Assembly: GCA_000727475.1 (NCBI GenBank)
Contig: KL647295.1
Coordinates: 112,839 to 176,838 of the forward strand
Reading direction: 5' to 3'
Length of the DNA stretch: 64,000 bases
Source: Sarcocystis neurona
Lineage: Eukaryota; Apicomplexa; Conoidasida; Eucoccidiorida; Sarcocystidae
The position numbers and the translations under genes were made by a program. Positions 57,901 through 64,000 of the stretch are shown here, piece after piece. The notes beneath the pieces are model-generated. The model was not told where the DNA came from and did not search any database. It was given only the letters and a program-made list of their open reading frames with translations. The stretch's first letter is position 1; the number at the start of each line of letters is the position of its first letter.

Positions 57901-58084
57901 TAGCTGGAGCAGCAAACTTCAGGATTCTGAAGTTCCCTACGTTGCTGCTGCTGCCACTGCTGCTACGGCAACTGCTGCTGCCGTTGCCACTGCTGCTGCT
58001 GCCACTGCTGCTGCAACTGCTGCTGCTGCTGCCACCGCTGGCGGTATAGGGCTCGGTTACAAGACGTTGCTGCTCGGGCGTTTG
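32433..58084 (-). CDS. GRAM-TLDc domain protein (OXR1/NCOA7-like), whole gene
   Basis: Twelve minus-strand exons join in phase (58084-57781, 56909-55326, 54115-52589, 51787-50206, 46683-46314, 42462-42245, 41566-40648, 39792-39707, 38226-38108, 36777-36719, 35730-35533, 32648-32433) and total 2,394 codons including the stop. The C-terminal TLDc domain (about residues 2155-2326) is complete: ILTPAVAAQ, LPLMLSMKKW, SGISLNTFYRR, CLLLIQDAKGVLFGAFLDE, YYGTAETFVFTF, YRWSSLNSYYIY, GGGGQYAITVDKDLLRGCSS, EDFIVKAFQVW. Strands resembling an OXR1-type GRAM domain lie at about 600-690 and 1758-1789, separated by Ala/Ser/Gln-rich sequence. TLDc proteins act in oxidative-stress defence and bind V-ATPase in other eukaryotes; that role here is inferred from family only. 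The 5' end is uncertain. Confidence 0.85.
33770..33930 (+). other. Acidic open island in the last TLDc intron, plus strand
   Basis: After CTCTGCAG (ending 33770) a plus-strand frame reads EDDEESESEANEEEDEQE and then LVRSPVGLFEKEIRTKFLY. The complementary strand has a Ser-rich ORF over the same bases. No gene can be built from either. It is recorded because it lacks a Met and would be missed by ORF scans. Confidence 0.2.
35533..35730 (-). CDS. GRAM-TLDc gene exon 12: TLDc C-terminal half
   Basis: Sixty-six codons lie between GCGCTTCAG and CAG|GTATTT. They read EIHVYRWSSLNSYYIY, EILCVGGGGQYAITVDKD, LLRGCSSCCLTFSSPVL and EDFIVKAFQ. The pattern W-x(2)-N-x-Y/F-x-h, then GGG, D-L-x-x-G-x-S-x-x-C-x-T-F, then E-D-F is complete TLDc. 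Confidence 0.95.
36719..36777 (-). CDS. GRAM-TLDc gene exon 11: TLDc FVFTF strand
   Basis: This 59-base exon follows GTGTGTCTTGCAG and ends at CCA|GTGAGT. It encodes (A)ETFVFTFKGPDNRMNWDRP. With exon 10 it gives YYGTAETFVFTF, where the family usually has YGTGESFLF. Confidence 0.92.
38108..38226 (-). CDS. GRAM-TLDc gene exon 10: TLDc core
   Basis: The acceptor GTGCTGCAG and donor ACTG|GTAATA bound FYRRCSNAGPCLLLIQDA, KGVLFGAFLDEIHES and CKYYGT. LLLIQDAKGxxFGAF is the most diagnostic TLDc strand pair. Confidence 0.95.
39707..39792 (-). CDS. GRAM-TLDc gene exon 9: TLDc helix and first strand
   Basis: This 86-base exon, too short for an ORF scan, lies between GTGTGTAG and donor AATAC|GTAAGT. 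It encodes LALHLPLMLSMKKW and VLAFCHKLSGISLN. It matches the TLDc pattern LP-x(n)-W-x-L-x-Y/F-x(4)-G-x-S-L-x-T, with Thr completed by exon 10. Confidence 0.9.
40648..41566 (-). CDS. GRAM-TLDc gene exon 8: acidic linker and TLDc start
   Basis: The acceptor GTGTGCGTTCCGCAG has a second AG three bases on. The exon encodes Ala/Ser-rich sequence, WHFVTENEALHLDGG, an Arg/Ser-rich stretch, and an acidic run of Glu/Asp near 40830-40880. It ends TPEFVIPRGAAQILTPAV-AAQ. ILTPAVAAQ joined to exon 9 LALHLPLML is the canonical TLDc entry. The donor is CAA|GTAATT, phase 0. Confidence 0.8.
42245..42462 (-). CDS. GRAM-TLDc gene exon 7 (Leu-rich), boundaries tentative
   Basis: A strong donor (GATGCT|GTAAGT) and the phases of exons 6 and 8 define one frame. 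It reads a Leu/Val/Pro-rich hydrophobic stretch and then DARVERWAAEAAHFAAATLG. Two acceptors fit phase 0: GTTGGTGCTCCAG (start 42462) and GCCGCTGCAG (start 42411). The Leu run comes from CTG triplets and may or may not behave as a membrane segment. Antisense and alternative frames over this stretch are also open. Confidence 0.5.
43765..43990. repeat. ~65-bp tandem repeat, four copies
   Basis: The unit contains TATATATTCCCCCGTATATG, then TATGTAGGTATGTAGAGATG and GGGAAGTCTACTACTA. It lies in the intron between TLDc-gene exons 6 and 7. Confidence 0.8.
44885..45190. repeat. Diverged tandem repeat, four copies
   Basis: The core TGTAGCTGAT-A-TACATACT followed by CTATCGAGCTTCTGCAT recurs near 44890, 44953, 45060 and 45152, separated by TA/CA microsatellite. 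It is intronic to the TLDc gene. Confidence 0.75.
46314..46683 (-). CDS. GRAM-TLDc gene exon 6: GRAM C-terminal helix
   Basis: The acceptor TTTTTTCCTACAG, with the entry base C, completes Tyr and continues SQELQQQGAGSG. Ser/Gly/Gln and Lys/Arg-rich sequence follows, and then VRLFVLFGFRRKDIAQEF and TRAVIRFIDQCK. These look like the last strand and helix of a GRAM/PH-like fold. The donor is AAA|GTGCGT, phase 0. Confidence 0.75.
47255..47415. repeat. ~30-bp tandem repeat ATATGGATTGCTACTCATATAT
   Basis: Four to five copies of ATATGGATTGCTACTCATAT with TA spacers lie in the intron containing the assembly gap. Confidence 0.85.
48622..48915. other. Assembly gap (294 N)
   Basis: The run of N is bordered on both sides by (TA)n. 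It lies in the intron between TLDc-gene exons 5 and 6. ORFs crossing it are artefacts. Confidence 1.
50206..51787 (-). CDS. GRAM-TLDc gene exon 5: low-complexity insert
   Basis: The acceptor CTGCTGTTGCAG leads into a Glu/Gly run. The rest is Ala/Ser/Thr- then Gln-rich, with a less biased patch reading SPARLLVRGASTLFDLWRG. The donor is CGATA|GTGAGT, phase 2. The bases TA at the junction would form TAG with intron sequence, but splicing makes a Tyr codon with C from exon 6. Intron retention would therefore stop translation at once. Confidence 0.7.
52338..52403 (-). repeat. 33-bp tandem duplication
   Basis: Two identical copies of GCAGCAGGAAGGTGGGGTGC-AGGAGC occur head to tail in the intron between exons 4 and 5 of the TLDc gene. 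Confidence 0.9.
52589..54115 (-). CDS. GRAM-TLDc gene exon 4: GRAM middle and long insert
   Basis: The acceptor is TTCCCCAACAG with a second AG three bases later, so a NAGNAG choice adds or drops one residue. VVHVDISLTDILECACV, about 30 residues in, continues the GRAM-like strands. YMQLLLATLEGASPFEAK and NQLHVVVGRRTSP follow, separated by Ala/Gln runs. The segment ends with FSKESIPVGGFDFFQQRA and a Ser-rich tail. The donor is AAAG|GTAATG, phase 1. Confidence 0.8.
55326..56909 (-). CDS. GRAM-TLDc gene exon 3: low complexity then GRAM start
   Basis: Acceptor TTTTTCCCGTGTGCGGCAG and donor AGCA|GTAAGC bound 1,584 bases. Most of it is Ala/Ser/Pro/Thr-rich. The last about 60 residues are conserved-looking: EELRWDTARKRGSAWELL, SRGETHCLYIAGDEEVPG and ILSLDREALKFRS. 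The final two segments fit the first strands of an OXR1-type GRAM domain (G-x-L-x-h-T-x-x-x-h-x-F). Confidence 0.8.
57781..58084 (-). CDS. GRAM-TLDc gene, proposed exon 2
   Basis: The exon encodes a Ser-rich run and then VGNFRILKFAAPAITGE and DADMQQNITQLHRL. It ends at a strong donor, CTCG|GTGAGA, in phase 1. The next exon supplies AA to make Glu, giving HRLESPLTAAHTSLRQLA. The right boundary is a guess: AG at 58086-58085 (GACAAGGCAG) is used here because no ATG lies between the upstream in-frame stop (about 58118) and this point. Confidence 0.55.
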
Positions 58085-58335
58085 CTGCCTTGTCACACTC
58101 CATCTCCGAGGGTGCTCCTCAGCTCAAGCGACGCGCAGCTACGCAGCGCTAAAGCACCTGCTTCCATAGGGAGATATGCAGACGAAGCGCTTGCGCTTAC
58201 GTGTCTACTTATACATAGGTAATTACAATCATTCACCCGTGTCCCCAAATGCTCTCGCATACATGTACATGTGTAAATGGCGAATTCCTTGAGCGCACAG
58301 ATGTGCGCATCTGTATCTAAAGTATTTGGTACTAC

Positions 58336-58662
58336 CTGCAGCGTACATGCGCGTGAGAGAAGCAGTGAGCTGGATAGACACCTCGGTACACCAGCCGGGG
58401 AAAGCGCCTCTTGCAGGTGTTTTCGAGTGGTGGTTTCCTGGACCGCAGGGGAGAAAACGAGGAGGGTGTACGCAGTACGTGGAATTTCAGTAAATCTGTC
58501 GGTTTCTTCTTCTGTCTCCCTACTTCCAATACGTAGTAATGTACCCGTCTTCAATCGCTCTCGGCCAGTCAGTTCCGTTCCCGCTGCAGCAGCAAGCGTC
58601 TGGCCGACACTCTGCTCGTGATGCCGCGTACAGTGCTGGTGGTGCTGCTGCACGACATTCAT
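58336..58662 (-). CDS. Candidate first exon of the GRAM-TLDc gene
   Basis: An ATG at 58662 opens a frame of 190 codons. It would end at the donor CTGCAG|GTAGTA (58336) after 109 codons in phase 0, which matches the entry phase of the next exon. The product includes TGTLLRIGSRETEEETD and AYTLLVFSPAVQETTTRK. The alternatives are that it belongs to an unrelated gene or is non-coding. No signal peptide is obvious. Confidence 0.3.
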
Positions 58663-58899
58663 GCAAAGAACTTCTCCTGTGGGCCGGCGGAACGCATCGC
58701 TGTCTGCTGGGACGGAGCACGTGCTGCTGTGGCTCTACGGGAAGGTCAACGCGAAATGCGCTGTGCGCTGCTCTGAGACGACTGCCCCAGACAAAGAGAG
58801 GGCGCGATCAACACAGCGAAGCAGGCAACAGGGAAGCAGCGAGAATACGGCGCGTACTACCGAGGATTTCAAAGACGAAGGAGAAGTTGTGACGCTTCT

Positions 58900-60800
58900 G
58901 CCTCGCTCTCCCTCCTCCTCGATCTGAATTTTTTTCCCTCTTAACAGCGTCTAGTCAGAGCTGCCCATACACATTTACATCGACGACGCAGACAGATCCT
59001 CCCCAGTCCGGCGCAGCAGTGAGTTATTGCCGTGGGGCCCAACGGCACATAACAACGCTTTATGTGCCGTCAGCATTCAGAACGAGATCGGTTACCGAGA
59101 TGCTTTGAATGGCTCTATTACATGTATACTTTTTCAACTGTCAACCTTTAAAACCCCCTCCGTCAAACACCCATCTTGAGTTTTAAAACCGTCGTGCGGG
59201 GAGCACCTCGGATTGCCCAAAATGACCTCACAGCAAAATCATCATCCACGGCCTGACGCCACCCCAGCGGGGATGGGGGACACCTCGGTTGCCGCTGCTG
59301 CTGCTCTTTGTTGCTTCAGTATCTGGTGCAGTTGCTGCTGCCGCTGTGGCTGACCCTGCTGCGATGTAATCTTGCATTCTCTGCCGCCGTTGCTGAACCT
59401 GTAGTGGCGTCCGCTTGTTTTTGCTGGCAGCTTTCGAGCCCGATACCGCAGCTGGTGGTAAGGCGGTGGTTCACTGAGGAGCGGGACAGGCGCATACAGT
59501 CATGGAAGGAGGAACGGTAAAATCTCGCAACGCGGCCATTCAGCACCCAGCTTCTACGACAGTAGTGGAGGATAAGGTCAGCCCTGCAGGGGGAGTCTAC
59601 CAAACTCATCAAAGCTGTGCAATTGCACAGTTCCCACTGTCATGCTGTGTAGCCCATCGAGGGCCGCTCTCGTCGGCCACAGTGTCACGCAAGCAAACTA
59701 GACGGCAGAGAGGGAAGGTGGGACGCGGTTATCTGCGAATTCGTACACATGGATGCCACGTGACTTCGTCAACAGTAGAGGAGACGCGCAGGGAGAACAT
59801 TCAAATCTGCCCTGGTACGGTCGCTGTGTCATTCCGACGGCCGTGTCTTGTGCCTACAGCTAAACGACTCACGGTCCCTACCGTACATCAACGTCCAGAA
59901 AAAACGATTAACTCTGCCGGCGTCGTTTGCTATTTCCGCAGCAAGATACGCGTGGAGGTGGTCTAGAAGGGCGGCGACACATACGAGGTGAAAGCAAATC
60001 AGGAGAGCTTCTGCATAAGGAAGGAAGGGATCTTTTGAGCTCAGAGCTTCCGGGTGCCAAGCTATCGAACGGCAAAAAAGAATTTAGCCATACACAAGGG
60101 GCGAACAAAAGTAGACGTACTGTGGATCGCGACTGACCACCACCGCTTTCACGGAAACATTACGTTTTTCAGTAGGAACCCCCGTACAGACAGGACGAGA
60201 ACGATGCAGACCAGACCGGCCAGCGAGGCCAACATAAATGGTAACACCCGCGCCACAGTACGATTCGAGCAGGTGTGTGGCTGTCGGGAGCACTGGAAGG
60301 TTCAGCACTACGGCGGGTGAGTTTTGTGCTCGCCTCTGAGGCAGCCTGTACGCATGCAGGATTTTCAAAGTTATAATGTAACTTCTCCGGGTTTATCAGG
60401 GAGATACGCTGACTCAACGACACTCTCAAAACGTAGCGTATCTCGCACAGCGGGAAGCCAGTATGTCGCAAAAGCAGATAACCGATGTCAGCCCCTTCAC
60501 ACGAACGGAACCAGCAGACACGCGCAGCTCCGTACAGACAGAGAAACACGGGGAGGATACTGCGCAAAAGTGCAACAGGACAAAGCTTAATGAAGAAGGA
60601 AGACGAAACCCTGGCTGGGAAGGGCAGAAAGGATGCTAGCATGGTGCGTGCTTCCTCGGGGCGCCAGCAGGGGCACACGAGCTAGCCGATTCGGGAGGTG
60701 CAGTACGCCACACTGAAAATATCCGTTCCGTGTCCGAGGCTGTCCCACTGACGGAGGGCGAGCTGAGGAATTTGCTACGCCTGATGCATCAGAAGAACGA
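58900..60800. other. Repeat-poor block, ORFs only
   Basis: Complexity is normal. ATG-initiated frames include 59502-59966 plus (154 codons, basic and Thr/Val-rich) and 60169-60678 minus (169 codons). Neither shows a recognised domain or convincing splice sites. Confidence 0.4.
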
Positions 60801-61302
60801 CCGCTCTGCCCAGCACTCATAAAACTCCACAAAAAAGGTACATCCCTGCCACGTGCCACGACGCGAGCGGCTTGCCCGGCAAGAAGCGCGGACTCTTGGT
60901 CCTGTAGTAGCGCAAGCTGGATTGAAACAGAATCATGCCCTTTTCGGACGTGTAAACTGCCAATAATTCGCAGAGCGCTTCGCTGCCCGGAATTTCGGGA
61001 CGCGTACAGTTCAGAGGCTCACAAACTTGCAAATAGGCGCTCACGTGGGCAGTGGTGCTGGCGTCCCACTTGTGGGAGAACTTGAGTTCTCTAGTTTACC
61101 CTTCAGAACACACGCAGCAACTGGCCGTTGCCGCCACGCCCGCACGACACCGCGGTAGTAATGTCTCTCTTGAACTTTCCCTCCTCATGCGGAAACAACA
61201 CGCGAAAATGCGAAAGAGGACGTCCGTGTCCGGGGCGTGGCAAGTCGGTCCACACCGGTGTTGTGCGCTGCTGTCGGCCGCAGAAGAACGAAGTGCACAC
61301 CT

Positions 61303-62022
61303 TCACGGTAGAAGAAGAAAGAGGTGAACTACCTGGAGTGAGATGTTTTCCCTAACTGAATTATTTACGTGCCGTGCTGCATCAAGATGAGGAGGACGGA
61401 GACGGGGGAGCAGTACCACGAAGGCCGTGCCAACAAGGTTTGCCCCTGAAAGCTTCGTCCCGTGATGGAGACGGAACCGCACTCGCTTCCTGACTTGCAA
61501 AGTTGCACCAGACGGCTGCGCGCTGTTCACGTGCGCGAAAAACCGGCACATTTCGCTGTGGTAGACAAAGCAGATGACCTCGCCCGCGTGATCCACGCGT
61601 CCCGCGCTTGCTGATTGCTTCCAACCAACGTTCTCGCGCTCGCAGACGACAAAGCTGTCCGTGCTTTTCCGTGCGCGGAGGGTTACGCACACATATGGAT
61701 AAACGTACCACTTGTACGCGCGTACTAAATGTGTACGGGTATCCACAAATACTTTCCGCAAAGGCGCACCTACATTCCGCAGACGCACAGCAGAATGCTC
61801 GTGCGTCAATGTATGTGAGGTATGGAACAATGACTGTTACATATCCACAATGCGGTACGAGTACGTCGTGAGGTAGCACCATTCACCTGGAGACACAACG
61901 TAGGTAGGTTCTTGCGCGTAAGTCAGTGAATCTGTATACGCATAGGCATCCCAAACAGAGGCGTACAAGTGCCGATATAGGCGAGGACGCGGAGGTGGAG
62001 ATACGACTACTCCGTTCGACAT
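61303..62022 (-). pseudogene. Stop-interrupted frame with weak cold-shock/OB-like segment
   Basis: A minus-strand frame from ATG 62022 reads MSNGVVVSPPPRPRLYRHLY through VVSPGEWCYLTTYSYRIVDM and meets TAA at about 61837. It then continues in the same frame: VFVDTRTHLVRAYKWYVYP, SFVVCERENVGWKQSASAGR, EMCRFFAHVNSAQ, LQVRKRVRFRLHHGTKL. FFAHVNSAQ...LQVRKRVRFRL vaguely resembles the second half of a cold-shock domain, but the KGFGFI motif is absent. It could be a decayed gene, a gene with a short unrecognised intron around the stop, or chance. A further open minus frame follows at 60817-61082 (see finding). Confidence 0.3.
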
Positions 62023-62089
62023 TGTAAAGTATACCTTGGCCAAAGATAAGCAACCTGAGGACTGATGGTGGGCGGACGCTCACCAGCAG

Positions 62090-64000
62090 CGGACGTTACC
62101 GGGGACTGCTTCATTTAATCTTAGCACGCCAGTACACCCACACGTATTTATCTATCCCCGAGTCCCCTGGTTCTCCCTGTAGTACCTTTCTGCTAGTAAT
62201 TCAACGACAAATGTGACCCCCCGTATTGCCACCGCCCCTACCGCTACCTCTCTCAAGGGGGGGGCGTTGAAGTGCGTTAGGCATCTACGCAATATCGACG
62301 TAGATGCCTGCGCATCTCTGTATGCGTGCTGTTACCGTCAACACCCATATCGGGTTAGAGTCCCTGAAGTTATTAGAATTCCTACACGCAGGTGTTTACA
62401 ACGATTCACTCATGACTTTGCAAGTAATCAAACACGTACACATGTAATCTTGCCACGTTGTATGCTCAAGATGCAGGTAAGTTTTGTCGGACAAGTCCTG
62501 GGAAGCACTTGTGCACTGAGAGGAACCATCGTTGCGGGCAAAACGGACCGCCTACTGCCAGCATCGTTTACTAGTGGACACACTTGTACACGTGTGTTCT
62601 CTGTGTGCGTGATTGTGTGACGTTGAACAATCGCGTCCACGCTACGCCCACTGTTTCTCCAATATTAAATGTTCGTGCACACCCCGGTTTCTTGACTTAA
62701 AACTCTCATGTATTTCATTCCAGAGTACAGGATTCGAGACTGGTATTACTACTCACCAACTGCGTCCACGTGGCGACCCTGATACCGAAACACTGACGTG
62801 AAGCATCTGCGACACAGACCGACGGTGAATGAGCAACTGCTACGTTATTTCGTATAAGGATATACAGCTTGTGTGCTTCGCAGGCATTCTTCTGTTCTCG
62901 TGTACCCCCGCCGCGTGCTTGTTTCTTACGTAGCTCCGGTACAAATGGGGACGGAGCCCACGTCCCAGGCATCCCTAGGTCTTCTTGCTCTAGGTGTTGT
63001 CTACGGCTGTACTAGTTAAGATATTTAGGAGACTCCATCGACTTTACCTCAAGTTTAACTGCCCCATGGAGGCACTGCACTGCCTCCAGTATTGTTCGAA
63101 TGCGTTACGCTGCACGACGTAGACTGTCATTTGCGTGGCTCTCAGTAATAGTAATTTCTACATGTATCGTTTACAGAGATTCCTCTCCGAAAACACCTTC
63201 ACTTGAGCGTGTGTAAGCAAACGTGTAAAGATGCAGGTGTGCACGCAGGTGTAGCGGTAGATCTGTGTACGGCCGTATAATTGGGTCTCTATAAAAAAAG
63301 CCACTCAGACAGCCGGGTACAACTACATACCCGCGCACGTTGCCTGCCCAAGTGTGTCCTACATTGTTCGATCGATTACAGGTTGTCTTCACCTGTTCGC
63401 ACCCGTCACCTCTGCGCCGAGAGGTTTTTTGACAGGGACTGTACATGTTGATCGACCAGACAGAGGGCGCACATCGCAAAGAGGTAAACGGACACGTAAT
63501 AGAATGGGTGTGCAGAGACGTGAACACATCAGCCTGGACGGGTAGTGGGGATCTCCATTACCGAAAGGTCAAACGCACCCAGGCGTGTATATGGATATAT
63601 TAAAGACACTGAGAAACGCAACTAACGAGAGTCTTTTCATCGTACGAACGCATCTCGGCCTGTGTATTCTTTGCAAGTGATGTGGTAGCGGCATGATCTT
63701 CAAGCATTCGCCTTTTCACCGTCCTCCCTTTGAAGACTAATGCCAATGCGGCTGACCAACTTACTCAAGATAAAGAGACGGCGTCCAGCCAGGCAGCCAG
63801 AATGCTCTTCTGGCTTGTGTGCGCTGGTTCAAAGCTTCGGGAACTACACATCAGTAGTACAAGAAAGGCGCAAGCAACACAATTTTCATCTGGGTCTGTC
63901 GTGGACGAAAGTAATTGTAGCCCAGCTTACAGATTCTTCCTGTTCATGATTGTCTCCTATGAGCCACCCTCGCCGTCCACTCATTCTCGTTCTTTACATA
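62090..64000. other. Right-end repeat-poor block, nothing supportable
   Basis: Only short ORFs occur. A small perfect dyad is visible near 62281-62307 (GGCATCTACGC / GCGTAGATGCC arrangement). No RNA gene or repeat family was recognised. Confidence 0.4.

Overview
The window looks like nuclear DNA of a coccidian apicomplexan, most likely an Eimeria species or a close relative. Four things point that way. CAG/CTG triplet runs occur throughout and are read as Gln, Ser, Ala or Leu inside genes. GT-AG spliceosomal introns are long and packed with TA, GT/CA and GA/CT microsatellites. Repeat-rich and repeat-poor blocks alternate. The clearest gene is a nuclear-encoded elongation factor Tu of mitochondrial type. 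No rRNA, tRNA, CRISPR array, prokaryotic operon or complete transposon was found.

Two genes can be reconstructed exon by exon. (1) A plus-strand mitochondrial EF-Tu (11087-26463; its frame is open from 9551) has six exons. They join in frame into a complete three-domain factor that follows a probable transit peptide and a Gln-rich spacer. Its coding sequence of about 1.7 kb is spread over about 15 kb. (2) A minus-strand gene (58084 down to 32433, perhaps starting at 58662) encodes a protein of about 2,400 residues. It carries a fragmented GRAM/PH-like module and a complete C-terminal TLDc domain, as in the OXR1/NCOA7 family. Splice phases agree across twelve exons and the total closes in frame. 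One intron contains the assembly gap (48622-48915).

Layout: 1-5.8 kb has microsatellites, a minisatellite and several splice-bounded exon-like islands on the plus strand, including a 387-codon low-complexity ORF. 5.9-9.3 kb is repeat-poor with no supportable gene. 9.55-26.5 kb is EF-Tu with its repeat-filled introns. 26.5-32.4 kb is mostly repeat-poor, with a six-copy tandem repeat at 27.9-28.45 kb. 32.4-58.7 kb is the GRAM-TLDc gene. 58.9-64 kb is repeat-poor, with a possible interrupted minus-strand coding region at 60.8-62.1 kb.

The two genes face each other with 3' ends about 6 kb apart, so this is a convergent pair. EF-Tu delivers aminoacyl-tRNA to mitochondrial ribosomes. TLDc proteins are linked in other eukaryotes to oxidative-stress resistance and V-ATPase regulation. 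No direct functional link between the two is implied. The oddest observations are a phase-consistent chain of exon-like islands inside the EF-Tu introns on the same strand (13.9-17.4 kb), an intronic minisatellite made of consensus-like 3' splice sites (20.9-21.8 kb), and a GRAM-like fold split by about a thousand residues of low-complexity sequence.
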